Assembly: GCA_036524675.1 (NCBI GenBank)
Contig: DATDBU010000180.1
Coordinates: forward strand, 16,397 to 80,396
Length of the DNA stretch: 64,000 bases
From: DATDAW01 sp036524675
GTDB taxonomy: Bacteria; Verrucomicrobiota; Verrucomicrobiia; Chthoniobacterales; DASVRZ01
Direction: 5' to 3'
This document shows positions 28,401 to 35,633 of this stretch, in pieces. Below the pieces are notes generated by a model, which ran no database searches, was not told the DNA's origin, and saw only the letters and a list, made by a program, of their open reading frames with translations. Made by a program: the position numbers and the translations under genes. Positions within the stretch are counted from its first letter, which is position 1; each line of letters starts with the position of its first letter.

Positions 28401-28686
28401 GGGCCTTGCCCGGAATGCTCCATTCCACGCTCTTGCTCAGCGCCGCAAAATGAATTTCCGGCCGCCGGCATCCGGCAAATCCCATGCCCGCCAAAGCAAG
28501 CGACGCACCCATCAACTGCACGAAACTCCGGCGCGACAGACCGTCCATTTCCAGTTCCGCCGCACCCGCGGGAAATTCGCGTGTCAGCCATTCGCGGAAC
28601 TTCGGCGTGTCGGCCAGTTCCTCGACGCTACGCCAGTATTTTTTCCCGGTCTTCGGTTCTGGCGGATGTTGAAAAGCGCGTTTCAT
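25483..28686 (-). CDS. actB: Alternative complex III subunit ActB (fused B1-B2 iron-sulfur protein)
   Basis: 1067 residues from MKRAFQHPPEP. After a short ACIII-specific leader comes a Tat signal (LSRRSFVQLMGASLALAG). Residues to about 740 form a molybdopterin-oxidoreductase-like B1 domain; in ACIII this domain binds no molybdopterin. The B2 part is ferredoxin-like with four cysteine clusters: CIGCNACVVAC, CQQCENAPCETVC, CIGTRYCANNC and CTYCIQRI with later CQQAC. These hold the Fe-S chain from the quinol site to ActA. ATG 28686 follows the actA stop almost directly; an open extension to 28800 lies within actA and is rejected. Confidence 0.95.
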   Translation of the reverse strand: MKRAFQHPPEPKTGKKYWRSVEELADTPKFREWLTREFPAGAAELEMDGLSRRSFVQLMGASLALAGMGFAGCRRPEIHFAALSKSVEWSIPGKALYYTSAMPTRTGAVPLVVTTYDGRPTKIEGNPLHPASNGGTTVHAQTSILDLYNPDRSKVFLENGKESDRQKFEAYLAKLLPKHAADGGAGLAFLADVNNSPTRERLKQEILKKYPQAKWAVHDPTGSRQAEAVAAAFGLGVTLTPQIEKADVIVALDSDFLGADSESTEFARQFAVRRKPPTEGGGKMNRLYAVENRYTLTGGMADHRLRLKASQIPVFTVKLAEAVGRLTGNSFAVPLVEIALPVDQKWIEECAADLVSAKGRSLVFIGPRQPVATQILGFAINSFLGNIGQTITGFAQTVSPQISLAELVKAIQEKAVSTLFVLESNPAYTAPADLNFADALKNLADVVHLGLRTDETALVAKWHVPGTHYLESWSDALSPDGTYVPVQPMILPLFGGLSVNDVLAAVAGLKIPEGAELVKDTFSRIKEAVGSPSDWSAFLRNGYLETSTPAPAALNFSASLVGALSAPPEGIEIVFPPDYKIQDGAFIDNGWLQELPDPVTKLTWDNAALISRKMADKLGIGSPNNSDEEHLESEIIKITVAGRSLEVPVIVAPGHADDSITLTLGYGHAEGATGKVGHGSGFNAYQLVTTAAPYVAAASVEKTAKTYRLALTQEHNQMEGRAVVREATLEHFEEKPEFAKTMFMDSHIPPNISLYKNPDYTSPERKSPEQWGMVIDLNSCIGCNACVVACQAENNIPIVGKQQVINNREMHWLRIDRYFASAEDEHDETEPEMVMQPLGCQQCENAPCETVCPVNATVHSDDGLNVMVYNRCIGTRYCANNCPFKVRRFNFFNYNERPLEKTKIGPLPEAGGLYYGPLTKKGTEELIKMQKNPNVTVRIRGVMEKCTYCIQRIEDGRIQSRVKAGASDNLKIPTDSIKSACQQACAAEAITFGDLKDPDSRVAKLQDNPRRYRLLEYLNVRTRTSYFARIRNPNPKMPGAGKVAAIYAEAHAEGHGTQEHHAEEANH

Positions 28687-28688
28687 AT

Positions 28689-29351
28689 TTACCGGTGGCA
28701 ACCGCCGCAATTTTCGGGCGGATGAATTTTCCACTGTTTCACCAGCTGCGTGCCCAGCTCGCGTTGGGCTTTGACCGGATCGTCGCCACTCGGCTTCCAA
28801 TCCAAATTGAAGACTTCCTCAGTAGGCCGGACGTGTTTGGCCGGGTCGCGATGGCAATCAAGGCACCAGCTCATGCTCTGCGGCTCGTGCTTATAGACGA
28901 CATCCATTTTGTTGATATTGCCGTGACAGCTCACGCAGCTCACGCCGCGATTCACATGCACCGAGTGATTGAAATATGCGTAATCCGGCACGTAATGAAT
29001 TTTGACCCACGGCAGCGGTTCGCCCGTTTCCCATGCCTTTCTGAGCTGCGCCAGCTTCGGATTGTTTTTCTGGATCTGACTGTGGCAATTCATGCACGTC
29101 TGCGCGGTGGGGATATTCGACGCGGCGGATACCTCCACATTGGAATGGCAATACCGACAGTCCATTCCGAGCTGGTTCACGTGGATATCGTGCTGAAACG
29201 GCACCGGCTGATCCGGCTGATAGCCAACCTGGGTGTACTTCGGAGTGAAAAAATATGCCACGGCAATGCTGACCAGCGCTCCGAGAACGGCGACACCTGT
29301 GATAACTTGAACGGGAAGCCTGTTGGTCCAGCGGGGGAAGAGATTCGGCAT
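28689..29351 (-). CDS. actA: Alternative complex III subunit ActA, pentaheme cytochrome c
   Basis: 220 residues. N-terminal membrane anchor (VQVITGVAVLGALVSIAVAY) and five CxxCH motifs: CRYCH, CMNCH, CVSCH, CLDCH and CGGCH, as in five-heme ActA. The pattern FQHDIHVNQLGMDCRYCH is typical of multiheme class III-like cytochromes. It is the first gene of the act operon on the minus strand, so its promoter should lie in the 415-base gap 29352-29766. Confidence 0.95.
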   Translation of the reverse strand: MPNLFPRWTNRLPVQVITGVAVLGALVSIAVAYFFTPKYTQVGYQPDQPVPFQHDIHVNQLGMDCRYCHSNVEVSAASNIPTAQTCMNCHSQIQKNNPKLAQLRKAWETGEPLPWVKIHYVPDYAYFNHSVHVNRGVSCVSCHGNINKMDVVYKHEPQSMSWCLDCHRDPAKHVRPTEEVFNLDWKPSGDDPVKAQRELGTQLVKQWKIHPPENCGGCHR

Positions 29352-29766
29352 GGGACAGAGTCAGGTCAGGCGCCAAGGGCTCCCGGTGGCGGGTAAAAAC
29401 TGCACGGCCATTTTGTGTGAGGGGAATTCACGTTCGCTGGGGGGCTTGATGTGACTTTGTCTTCGGACCTTCTCCGGTCTCGGGCCTCAAGCGCCAAACC
29501 GGCGCCGAGGATACGAATCCGCAGGTCGTTATCAATTATTTTCCGGCAAGCCTTTTGAGGATCGAATCGGGGGAACGAGGCTGTCATATCCCTCTCCGGT
29601 TCGCCACTTGGGGCCAGTCGGAATGGAGTGAAAGTAAAGTATTACATTTTCTTATAAGCAACCTAATTTTCCGCCGGATTTGAGAAAGTTGTCAAAAAGA
29701 GGACATCGCAGATTCCTTCATGCAAAAAGGCCCTCGCGGGACCGCTGAAAGGCTATTTTCCTTTTC
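29352..29766. promoter_or_regulatory. Divergent promoter region, actA and methyltransferase
   Basis: 415 bases with no supported gene (a 73-codon minus frame has no features). It must contain the act operon promoter on the minus strand and that of the methyltransferase on the plus strand. An AT-rich stretch lies at about 29635-29670 and is the likeliest promoter area. No repeat or RNA gene recognised. Confidence 0.4.
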
Positions 29767-30573
29767 ATGAACGACTCCGATTTTCAGGCAAACACGGAAC
29801 GATTTACCGGGTTTGCCGCTCTGTACGATGAATTCCGCCCCTCCCCTCCTGCTCTTCTGGCGGATTTGCTCACCCAAATTACACGGGTGTCGAAACCGGC
29901 GCTTGTCGTCGATCTGGGCTCTGGAACTGGACTTTCGACGCGTTATTGGCTCGGTCGGGCCGGCAAAACCGTCGGCATCGAACCCACGGATGCGATGCTC
30001 GAATGCGCCGAATTCATTGGCGGTAACGGCATCGAATATCGCAAAGGCTTTTCCCACGCGACTGGACTGCCGGACGACTGCGCGGAAATCGTGACGTGCT
30101 CGCAGGCGCTGCATTGGATGGACCCGCTACCGACGTTTCAGGAAGTCGCACGGATTCTCAAACCCGGCGGAGTCTTCGTTGCATTGGACTATGATTTTCC
30201 ACCTCTAACCACATCTTGGGAAACCGATCTCGCCTATTCTGAGATGGATCGGATTGCCGGACGCCTTGAGATCAAACATGGCGTCTCAGATGGCCTGAAA
30301 CGCTGGGACAAATCCGGTCACTTTGGACGAATGCAAGAGAGCGGTTGTTTTCGCTACGTTCGTGAAGTTGTCGTGCAACACATCGACAAAGGCAATTCGG
30401 AGCGTCTCGTGGGCCTGGCCCTGAGTCAGGGAGGCGTCCAATCCCTCCTCAAAGCCGGTCTTTCGGAAGCGAACATTGGTATCGACCGCCTTCGTGAACT
30501 CGCTGAAACCAAACTCGGCCCTCATCCCAAACTCTGGTTCTGGAGTTCCAGAATCCGGCTGGGTATTGTCTAA
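29767..30573 (+). CDS. Class I SAM-dependent methyltransferase
   Basis: 268 residues. SAM-binding motif I is VVDLGSGTGLSTRYWL, the acidic end of strand 2 is GIEPTDAML, and motif II/III region is CSQALHWMDPLPTFQEVARILKPGG, placing it in the Methyltransf_11 group. It is cytoplasmic and has no membrane segment. The substrate cannot be told. It stands alone between the act operon and the ABC permease, with a repeat element after it. Confidence 0.8.
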   Translation: MNDSDFQANTERFTGFAALYDEFRPSPPALLADLLTQITRVSKPALVVDLGSGTGLSTRYWLGRAGKTVGIEPTDAMLECAEFIGGNGIEYRKGFSHATGLPDDCAEIVTCSQALHWMDPLPTFQEVARILKPGGVFVALDYDFPPLTTSWETDLAYSEMDRIAGRLEIKHGVSDGLKRWDKSGHFGRMQESGCFRYVREVVVQHIDKGNSERLVGLALSQGGVQSLLKAGLSEANIGIDRLRELAETKLGPHPKLWFWSSRIRLGIV

Positions 30574-30604
30574 TGCTTCTCGTCCCAACAACAGCGGTCT
30601 TTCC

Positions 30605-30684
30605 CTCCTCGTTCTCGTAATCGTCCCTCGTCCTCGAGCGCGGTGGCTTCGAGGACACGCAGGAGAACGAAGGACGAGGACGAA
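30605..30684. repeat. Inverted hexamer-type tandem repeat
   Basis: Left arm: roughly six-base units of the type NNTCGT (CCTCGT, TCTCGT, AATCGT, CCTCGT). Right arm: units ACGAAGG, ACGAGG, ACGAAC on the same strand, i.e. the complement orientation. It fills most of the 162-base gap between the methyltransferase and permease genes. Same architecture as at 22484, 34431 and 56715 but with different unit sequence. Confidence 0.65.
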
Positions 30685-30735
30685 CTGCACCATTTATCAG
30701 AGCAGAAATAATCCTTCCTACTACATCCTTTCCAC

Positions 30736-31527
30736 ATGCGCCGATACTGGCAGATTTTCTGGATTATGCTTCGCAACTCCCTGATCCGGGAGATGAACTT
30801 CAAGGCGAATTTCCTCCTGTGGCTGGCTGTCGAGTTCCTGTGGTTCGCCGGACAGATCCTATTCATCGAAGCGCTGTTCCAGTACGTGGACAAAATCGGC
30901 GATTGGACTAAATGGCAGGTCGTGCTGCTCGTCGGCACGCACCAAATCATCGGACAGATCTTCCAACTTTTCTTCTACGCCAACGTTGCCAACCTTCCGG
31001 AACTCGTTCGCACCGGGCGCCTCGATTTCTTGTTGCTCCAGCCGATCGATTCCCAATTCGCCGTTTCCGTCCGCCAATTCGGCCTCGACAGCCTCGTCAA
31101 CATGACCGCTGGCATAGCCATCGTCGGCTATTCCCTTTTCCGACTGGGAATCCAGCCGTCAGTGGCGCAGGTCGCGGTTTACATCGTCGCCTGCGGGCTT
31201 GGCGTGGCGATCCACTACGCCATTTTCCTGGCGCTGGCGTCGGCCAGCTTTTGGATCGTTCGGGCCCAGGGAATGTTGCGCGGCTACTACAGTTTGTCCG
31301 AACTGGCGAGATATCCGGACGTGGTCTTTCGCGGTATTTTCCGGTTCACGTTCAGCTGGCTCATTCCGATCATCATCGTCGCGAACACCCCCGCGCGTGT
31401 GCTTTTCGGCCTTGGCGAAACAGGCTGGCGCCTGGTGCACCTCGCCCTGGCAGCGACATTGGTCGTTGTGTTGAGCCGCATTTTCTGGCTGTGGGCCCTG
31501 CGGAGGTATTCGAGCGCGAGCAGTTGA
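30736..31527 (+). CDS. ABC-2 type permease (DUF990-like)
   Basis: 263 residues, six predicted membrane helices, beginning RYWQIFWIMLRNSLIREMNFK followed by the first helix. The pattern LPELVRTGRLDFLLLQPIDSQF is characteristic of the DUF990/ABC-2 subfamily of paired permeases. Such proteins usually work with a second permease and an ATPase; neither is adjacent here, so partners must lie elsewhere. The gene is the last before tRNA-Ala. Confidence 0.75.
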   Translation: MRRYWQIFWIMLRNSLIREMNFKANFLLWLAVEFLWFAGQILFIEALFQYVDKIGDWTKWQVVLLVGTHQIIGQIFQLFFYANVANLPELVRTGRLDFLLLQPIDSQFAVSVRQFGLDSLVNMTAGIAIVGYSLFRLGIQPSVAQVAVYIVACGLGVAIHYAIFLALASASFWIVRAQGMLRGYYSLSELARYPDVVFRGIFRFTFSWLIPIIIVANTPARVLFGLGETGWRLVHLALAATLVVVLSRIFWLWALRRYSSASS

Positions 31528-31718
31528 GCGAAACTGGTCTACGCCACCCCGTAGCGGCCGTCTGCGACCGTCGTCCCTGAAAAGGAAATCAACTCGCGCC
31601 TGCGCTATTTCTGCGCATCTCGGGCAAATCGGCACGAGCCAAACGCGGAATTTTTCCTTGCCCGTCGGCCGGTCCGCTGCATAGTAAGGGCCCGACTTTT
31701 GCCGGACTGTTTGGAAAT

Positions 31719-31794
31719 GGGGGTATAGCTCAGTTGGTAGAGCGTCTCGTTCGCAATGAGAAGGCCAGGGGTTCGAATCCCCTTACCTCCACCA
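31719..31794 (+). tRNA. tRNA-Ala(CGC)
   Basis: Complete cloverleaf with encoded CCA. Acceptor stem GGGGGTA / TACCTCC contains the G3-U70 pair that defines alanine tRNA. D arm GCTC-AGTTGGTA-GAGC, anticodon loop TTCGCAA with anticodon CGC, T arm AGGGG-TTCGAAT-CCCCT, then ACCA. The GC-rich catabolic block starts directly after it, consistent with a tRNA used as an integration site. Confidence 0.95.
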
Positions 31795-31800
31795 CTTTAA

Positions 31801-32046
31801 GTGGCTGAAGCGAAAATGTGGTGGTACCCCGATAATGGTGGCATGCCGACTTCGAGCCCCAATCGACTGCGGACATCGCCAGCGTTGAAAGGTCCGCGCA
31901 AACGCAATGGCTCTTGGGGCCAGATGGACAAGCTCGTCCCGAATCTCTTCCGCAAACCGACCGGCGTGTATTTCGGCTGCAAGAAAATCGGGGGTGTCCG
32001 GGCGCATTCATTCGTTGGAAACTTGCGACCGGCGGACCGCCGATAG
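31801..32046 (+). pseudogene. Possible N-terminal remnant of a tyrosine integrase
   Basis: An 81-codon frame starting seven bases after the tRNA. The stretch LVPNLFRKPTGVYFGCKKIG followed by GVRAHSFVGNLRPADRR resembles the three-stranded arm-binding N-terminus of tyrosine recombinases (pattern: Y-x-R-x-x-S-G-x-Y-x-x-x-x-K-x-x-G-K-x-x-x-x-S-L-x-T-x-x). It ends at TAG with no catalytic domain after it. Position beside a tRNA 3' end supports a decayed integrase. Similarity is weak, so this is tentative. Confidence 0.35.
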
Positions 32047-32148
32047 GCGCTGAGGAGCTACGGGGACCGAAAAGCTTCCCGGATGATCACTCTCGCTCGT
32101 TGAGGAGCGGAGGCGACGGGGCTAAGGGTTTAGTGGGGTGACTTCGTG
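32047..32148. other. Gap before thiolase
   Basis: About 100 bases, presumably carrying the thiolase promoter; no repeat or RNA gene seen. Confidence 0.4.
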
Positions 32149-33348
32149 ATGAGTGAACCTTGCTACGTTGTGGGTGCAGCGCGCACCGATTTTTTGCGGA
32201 ACCTCCGCAAGGAGGGAAAGACCATCCGGCACCTTATCGTCGAAGCAGGCGCCGCGGCCATTGCCGACGCGGGGATTGATCCGGGCGCGATCGAAGCGGC
32301 GATCGTCGGAAATTTCGCCGGCGGGCTTTTCACGCGGCAGCTTCACCTCGGCGCTTTCGTGACGGAGATCGACTCCGCGCTCCGCGGGATTCCGACGATG
32401 CACGTGGAGGCGGCGTGCGCCTCGGGCGGCGTGGCCGTGCTCACGGCCGCGCAACAGATCATGGGCGGACTGCGCGAAGTCGTCCTCGTCATCGGCGCCG
32501 AGCAACAAAAGACGATGCCGCCCGCGGAAGGCGCAGACGTGCTCGGTGCGGCCGCCGATTACCACGAAGAGCGCGCCCGTCACGGCGACTTCATGTTTCC
32601 AAAGCTCTTCGCCCGCATCGCGCAGCAGTATGCGAAACGCTACGGATTGAGCGAAGCGCAGCTCGCGAAGGTCGCGGTGAAAAGCCGCGCGCACGCTCGT
32701 CTCAACCCGCTCGCGCAAATGCGGGACACCGGCCTGACGATCGAGCAAGCATCCGTAGCGAGCGAGGTAAACCCGTTCATCGCGCCGCCGCTCAAAGTCA
32801 GCGACTGCTCGCAGATCACCGATGGCTCCGCCGCGCTGGTGCTCTGTTCGCAACGTTTCCTCGACCGCCTGCGCCCGCACCATGCCGTGCGCCTGCTCGG
32901 CTATGGCCATACGACGGACTATCTCCCGCTCGAAAAAAAGGACGTTCCGGACTTCCCGATTGCCGCCAGCGCCGCCGCTCATGCTTACCGGATGGCCGGT
33001 GTGGGCCCCAGCGATATTCATGGCGCCGAGGTGCACGACTGCTTCTCGATCTCCGAGATCGTGCAATACGAACTGCTCGGTTTCGCGGAGCCGGGCAAAG
33101 GTATGGAGCTGTTCGAGAGCGGCGCGACGGCGCTGCCGGCAGGGCGGTGTCCGGTGAATGCCGGCGGCGGCCTGCTAGGCGACGGACATCCGGTCGGCGC
33201 CACCGGCGTGCGTCAGGTCGTCGAAGCGTATCAGCATCTCACGGGAAACGCTGGCATCCGGCAGATCGCGGGCGCAAAGCGTTTCCTCACCTGCAACATC
33301 GGCGGCAGCATCACCACAACCGTGGTGATGATCTGGGAAGCGGCGTAG
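32149..33348 (+). CDS. Thiolase-family acyl-CoA acetyltransferase
   Basis: 399 residues from MSEPCYVVGA. Nucleophilic C90 in HVEAACASGG, then AQYAKRYGLSEAQLAKVAVKS-type helical region, catalytic histidines in EVHDCFSISE and in GGGLLGDGHPVGATG. This is the thiolase family close to SCP2-type/acetyl-CoA acetyltransferases; the C-terminal TCNIGGS replaces the usual CxG cysteine region. It probably cleaves or forms 3-ketoacyl-CoA. It is the first gene of the GC-rich acyl-CoA block, convergent with the FabG-like gene. GTG 32146 is an alternative start. Confidence 0.87.
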   Translation: MSEPCYVVGAARTDFLRNLRKEGKTIRHLIVEAGAAAIADAGIDPGAIEAAIVGNFAGGLFTRQLHLGAFVTEIDSALRGIPTMHVEAACASGGVAVLTAAQQIMGGLREVVLVIGAEQQKTMPPAEGADVLGAAADYHEERARHGDFMFPKLFARIAQQYAKRYGLSEAQLAKVAVKSRAHARLNPLAQMRDTGLTIEQASVASEVNPFIAPPLKVSDCSQITDGSAALVLCSQRFLDRLRPHHAVRLLGYGHTTDYLPLEKKDVPDFPIAASAAAHAYRMAGVGPSDIHGAEVHDCFSISEIVQYELLGFAEPGKGMELFESGATALPAGRCPVNAGGGLLGDGHPVGATGVRQVVEAYQHLTGNAGIRQIAGAKRFLTCNIGGSITTTVVMIWEAA

Positions 33349-33674
33349 GCGGCTCTTCCCAGAGCCGCTTGGGCTGGAGCGGTTAAAGTAATTTTGTAGC
33401 CGATTTAAGCCGCGGAGCGGCGGAAACGTGAATAGCCGTGGTCGAGCGAAGCGAGGCCACGGAGAGGACAGCGGAAGCGAAAGCCGCGGAGCGGCGCAAC
33501 CTCGATCGATGATAGCTGTCCCCGGTTCGCCGCTCCGCGGCTACGGCGTTCTTTTCGAAACACCGTGGCCTCGCTTCGCACGGCCACGGCTATTCAAGTC
33601 GCCCGCTCCACGGCTGCACTGCAACTTAAACCACTCTCGCGCTCGCACGTGCGGCTCTGGGAAGACCCGCCTAC
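33345..33674. repeat. Large imperfect palindromic element between convergent genes
   Basis: The two ends are inverted copies of about 24 bases: GTAGGCGGCTCTTCCC plus AGAGCCGC (33345-33368) and GCGGCTCTGGGAAGAC plus CCGCCTAC (33651-33674). Inside, further matched pairs occur in order: AGCCGCGGAGCGG near 33408 and 33486 against CCGCTCCGCGGCT near 33530; AATAGCCGTGG (33431) against CCACGGCTATT (33584). The left end includes the thiolase stop TAG and the right end abuts the FabG-like stop. It resembles a MITE- or BIME-like element about 330 bases long and could act as a two-way terminator. Confidence 0.7.
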
Positions 33675-33675
33675 T

Positions 33676-34422
33676 TCACATGAAAAAGCCGCCGTTCACA
33701 TTGAGCACCTGTCCCGTAATGTAGCCGGCGTCTTCCGAGCAAAGGAACAAGACCGCGTTCACCACGTCCTCGACGCTGCCAAAGCGGCCGATCGGGATTT
33801 CTGCCAGAAATCGTTGCGTCACCTCACCAGGCATGGAGCGCGTCATTTCGGTATCGATGAAGCCGGGCGCGACCGCATTTACAGTGATCTGCTGCCGGGC
33901 CAGTTCGCGCGCGGCTACTTTCGTCAGTGCGATGAGCCCCGCCTTGCTCGCGGCGTAGTTGGCCTGGCCAAACAAGCCGAGCTGTCCACTCACCGAGGCG
34001 AGGTTCACGATCCGCCCGCCGGGCCGGAGGAGCGGCAGCGCGCTTTGGATGCAGTGAAATGCGCCGGAGAGGTTCACGCGCAGCACGCTCTCCCATTCGT
34101 CCTCGCTCATCTTCCGGATCGTCCGGTCGCGCAGGATGCCGGCGTTGTTCACCAGGAGGTCGAGCGCTCCGCAATCCTGCTGGATCCGGCTCATCATCGT
34201 CTGCACTTGCCCGGCATCGCTCACGTCGCACCCGACGGGGAGCGCGTTGGGTAGCGACGCAGCGACCGCTTCGGCATCGGCGCGGTTCCGCCCGTCCGGG
34301 TCGGCGACATAGTTCACCACACAACGCGCACCGCGCTCTCCGAGCGCTCGCAAGATTCCCGCGCCGATCCCGCGCGAACTGCCGGTGACCAACGCGACCT
34401 TCCCGGTGAAATCGTAAGGCAT
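33676..34422 (-). CDS. FabG-like short-chain dehydrogenase
   Basis: 248 residues from MPYDFTGKVALVTGSS. NAD(P)-binding GSSRGIGAGIL, NNAG in LVNNAGILRDRTIRKM, catalytic Ser-Tyr-Lys with ANYAASKAGLIALTKV and the FabG-type ending ITGQVLNVNGGFFM. Closest to 3-oxoacyl-ACP or acetoacetyl-CoA reductases; in this catabolic context a 3-hydroxyacyl-CoA dehydrogenase role is plausible. The frame is open to 34548, but the extra residues are encoded by heptamer repeats (STLNPQLSTF) and are rejected. It is divergent from the IcmF N-terminal gene. Confidence 0.85.
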   Translation of the reverse strand: MPYDFTGKVALVTGSSRGIGAGILRALGERGARCVVNYVADPDGRNRADAEAVAASLPNALPVGCDVSDAGQVQTMMSRIQQDCGALDLLVNNAGILRDRTIRKMSEDEWESVLRVNLSGAFHCIQSALPLLRPGGRIVNLASVSGQLGLFGQANYAASKAGLIALTKVAARELARQQITVNAVAPGFIDTEMTRSMPGEVTQRFLAEIPIGRFGSVEDVVNAVLFLCSEDAGYITGQVLNVNGGFFM

Positions 34423-34430
34423 CTGGAAAG

Positions 34431-34583
34431 TTGAGAGTTGAGGGTTGAGAGTTGAGAGGCGCGGTTTGGCGAGCGGCCTCCGGTTGGCGCAACGATTCGA
34501 CGCACGCTTTCGGCAATTCCGCGGCTCGCCTGACGACGCGCCTCTCAACTCTCAACTCTCAACCCTCAACTCTCAGCTCTCAA
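34431..34583. repeat. Inverted heptamer tandem repeat covering the fabG/icmF promoter region
   Basis: Left arm 34431-34463: TTGAGAG, TTGAGGG, TTGAGAG, TTGAGAG then GCGCG. Right arm 34537-34583: CGCG then CTCTCAA-type heptamers, the exact inverse with one extra unit. The arms could pair over about 33 bases around a loop of about 73 bases. The right arm touches the ATG at 34584, so no Shine-Dalgarno remains there. Confidence 0.85.
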
Positions 34584-35633
34584 ATGGCCGAGCCGATTCG
34601 ACTGCTCACCGCCGTGCCGATCTGTGACGGACACGACAGCGCGATCAACACGATTAATCTCGAGCTCATCCGCCACGGGATCGAGGTCGTGTATCTCGGC
34701 TATCATCGCTCGACACGCGATATCGTCCGCGCGGCGATCCAGGAAGATGTGCGCGCGATCGGCATCTCCAGCTACAACGGCGGGCACGTCGAGTTTTTCG
34801 GCGAAGTGCTGGCGCTGCTGAAGAAGCAACACGCCGCGCACATCGGCGTCTTCGGCGGAGGCGGCGGCACCATCACCAGGGCCGACGCCGCGCGCCTGGA
34901 GCGCAAAGGCGTGGACCGCATTTTTTTTGCCGGAACGCCGCTGGCGGAGATCGTGAGTTTCGTGAAGGAACGTTACGGAGCCGCAACGCGGGCAATCCTG
35001 CCCGCGGCGCTTTCCACCTCGCGGGCAGGATTACCCGCGCGACGCATTGGCATCACCGGCCCGGGCGGTGCGGGGAAGACGACGCTCATCGACGAGCTCG
35101 TCCTTCGTCTGCTCACGGCAAATCCGCGCGCCCGCATCGCGATCCTTTCACACGATCCGAGCATTGTCGGCAAAGGCGCGCTGTTGGGCGACCGCGCGGC
35201 GATGATTTATTCGCAAGACGATCGCGTCTTCATGCGCAGCCTCGCCACCCACGGGCGCGCGGGCGGCCTTTCGCCGGAAACGGCGCGCTGGCTGCGCAGG
35301 TTGAAGAGCAGCGGCGGATTCGATGTGATCTTCGCCGAGACAGTCGGCGTCGGGCAGGAGGCGCTGCCGTTTCGCGCGCGGGATTTTGACCAGACGGTCT
35401 TCGTTCTCGGCACGGACTACGGTGGTCGCCTGCAATTGCAAAAAATCGCGATGCTCGATGCCGCGGACATCGTTGTCGTCAACAAAGGCGATCTCGCCGG
35501 CGCCGCGACGGCCGTGGCCGAGATCGAACAGCGCATCGCCGTGAACCGGCGCGGCCAGCGCGTCATCGCCACCGTCGCGAAGCGTCATCGCGACCCGGGT
35601 GTGGACCGGCTCTTCGAGGAGGTGCGCGTATGA
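34584..35633 (+). CDS. icmF: IcmF-like cobalamin-binding domain fused to MeaB-type GTPase (split IcmF, N-terminal part)
   Basis: 349 residues. Residues 1-130: B12-binding domain with DGHD (axial H17), SSYNGGHVEFF and VFGGGGGTIT, as in IcmF. Residues 133-154: linker encoded by a REP pair. Residues 155-349: G-protein chaperone with Walker A GPGGAGKTT (159-167), ILSHDPS, GALLGDRAAM, ETVGVGQ and NKGD. Canonical IcmF has these two plus the mutase in one chain; here the mutase is the next gene, overlapping by ATGA (35630-35633). The pair should isomerise isobutyryl-CoA and butyryl-CoA or a related acyl-CoA, with the GTPase guarding cofactor loading. The start ATG directly follows the heptamer repeat. 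Confidence 0.88.
   Translation: MAEPIRLLTAVPICDGHDSAINTINLELIRHGIEVVYLGYHRSTRDIVRAAIQEDVRAIGISSYNGGHVEFFGEVLALLKKQHAAHIGVFGGGGGTITRADAARLERKGVDRIFFAGTPLAEIVSFVKERYGAATRAILPAALSTSRAGLPARRIGITGPGGAGKTTLIDELVLRLLTANPRARIAILSHDPSIVGKGALLGDRAAMIYSQDDRVFMRSLATHGRAGGLSPETARWLRRLKSSGGFDVIFAETVGVGQEALPFRARDFDQTVFVLGTDYGGRLQLQKIAMLDAADIVVVNKGDLAGAATAVAEIEQRIAVNRRGQRVIATVAKRHRDPGVDRLFEEVRV
34981..35043. repeat. REP pair inserted in frame within icmF N-part
   Basis: Left hairpin 34987-35006: stem CGCGGGCA, loop ATCC, stem TGCCCGCG. Right hairpin 35020-35039 in inverted orientation, one mismatch. The 63 bases are a multiple of three and are translated as the linker between B12 and GTPase domains (TRAILPAALSTSRAGLPARR). 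Confidence 0.85.

Noticed and set aside
25483..28686. Molybdenum oxidoreductase enzyme
   Set aside because: The B1 domain resembles one, but the ActABCDEF order and fusion to the Fe-S B2 part show the ACIII subunit, which carries no molybdopterin.
29366..29587. Minus-strand 73-codon frame upstream of actA
   Set aside because: No domain, no Shine-Dalgarno, and it occupies the expected promoter region.
31730..32011. Minus-strand frame containing VVEVRGFEPLAF
   Set aside because: This peptide is the translated complement of the tRNA gene, a common annotation artefact.
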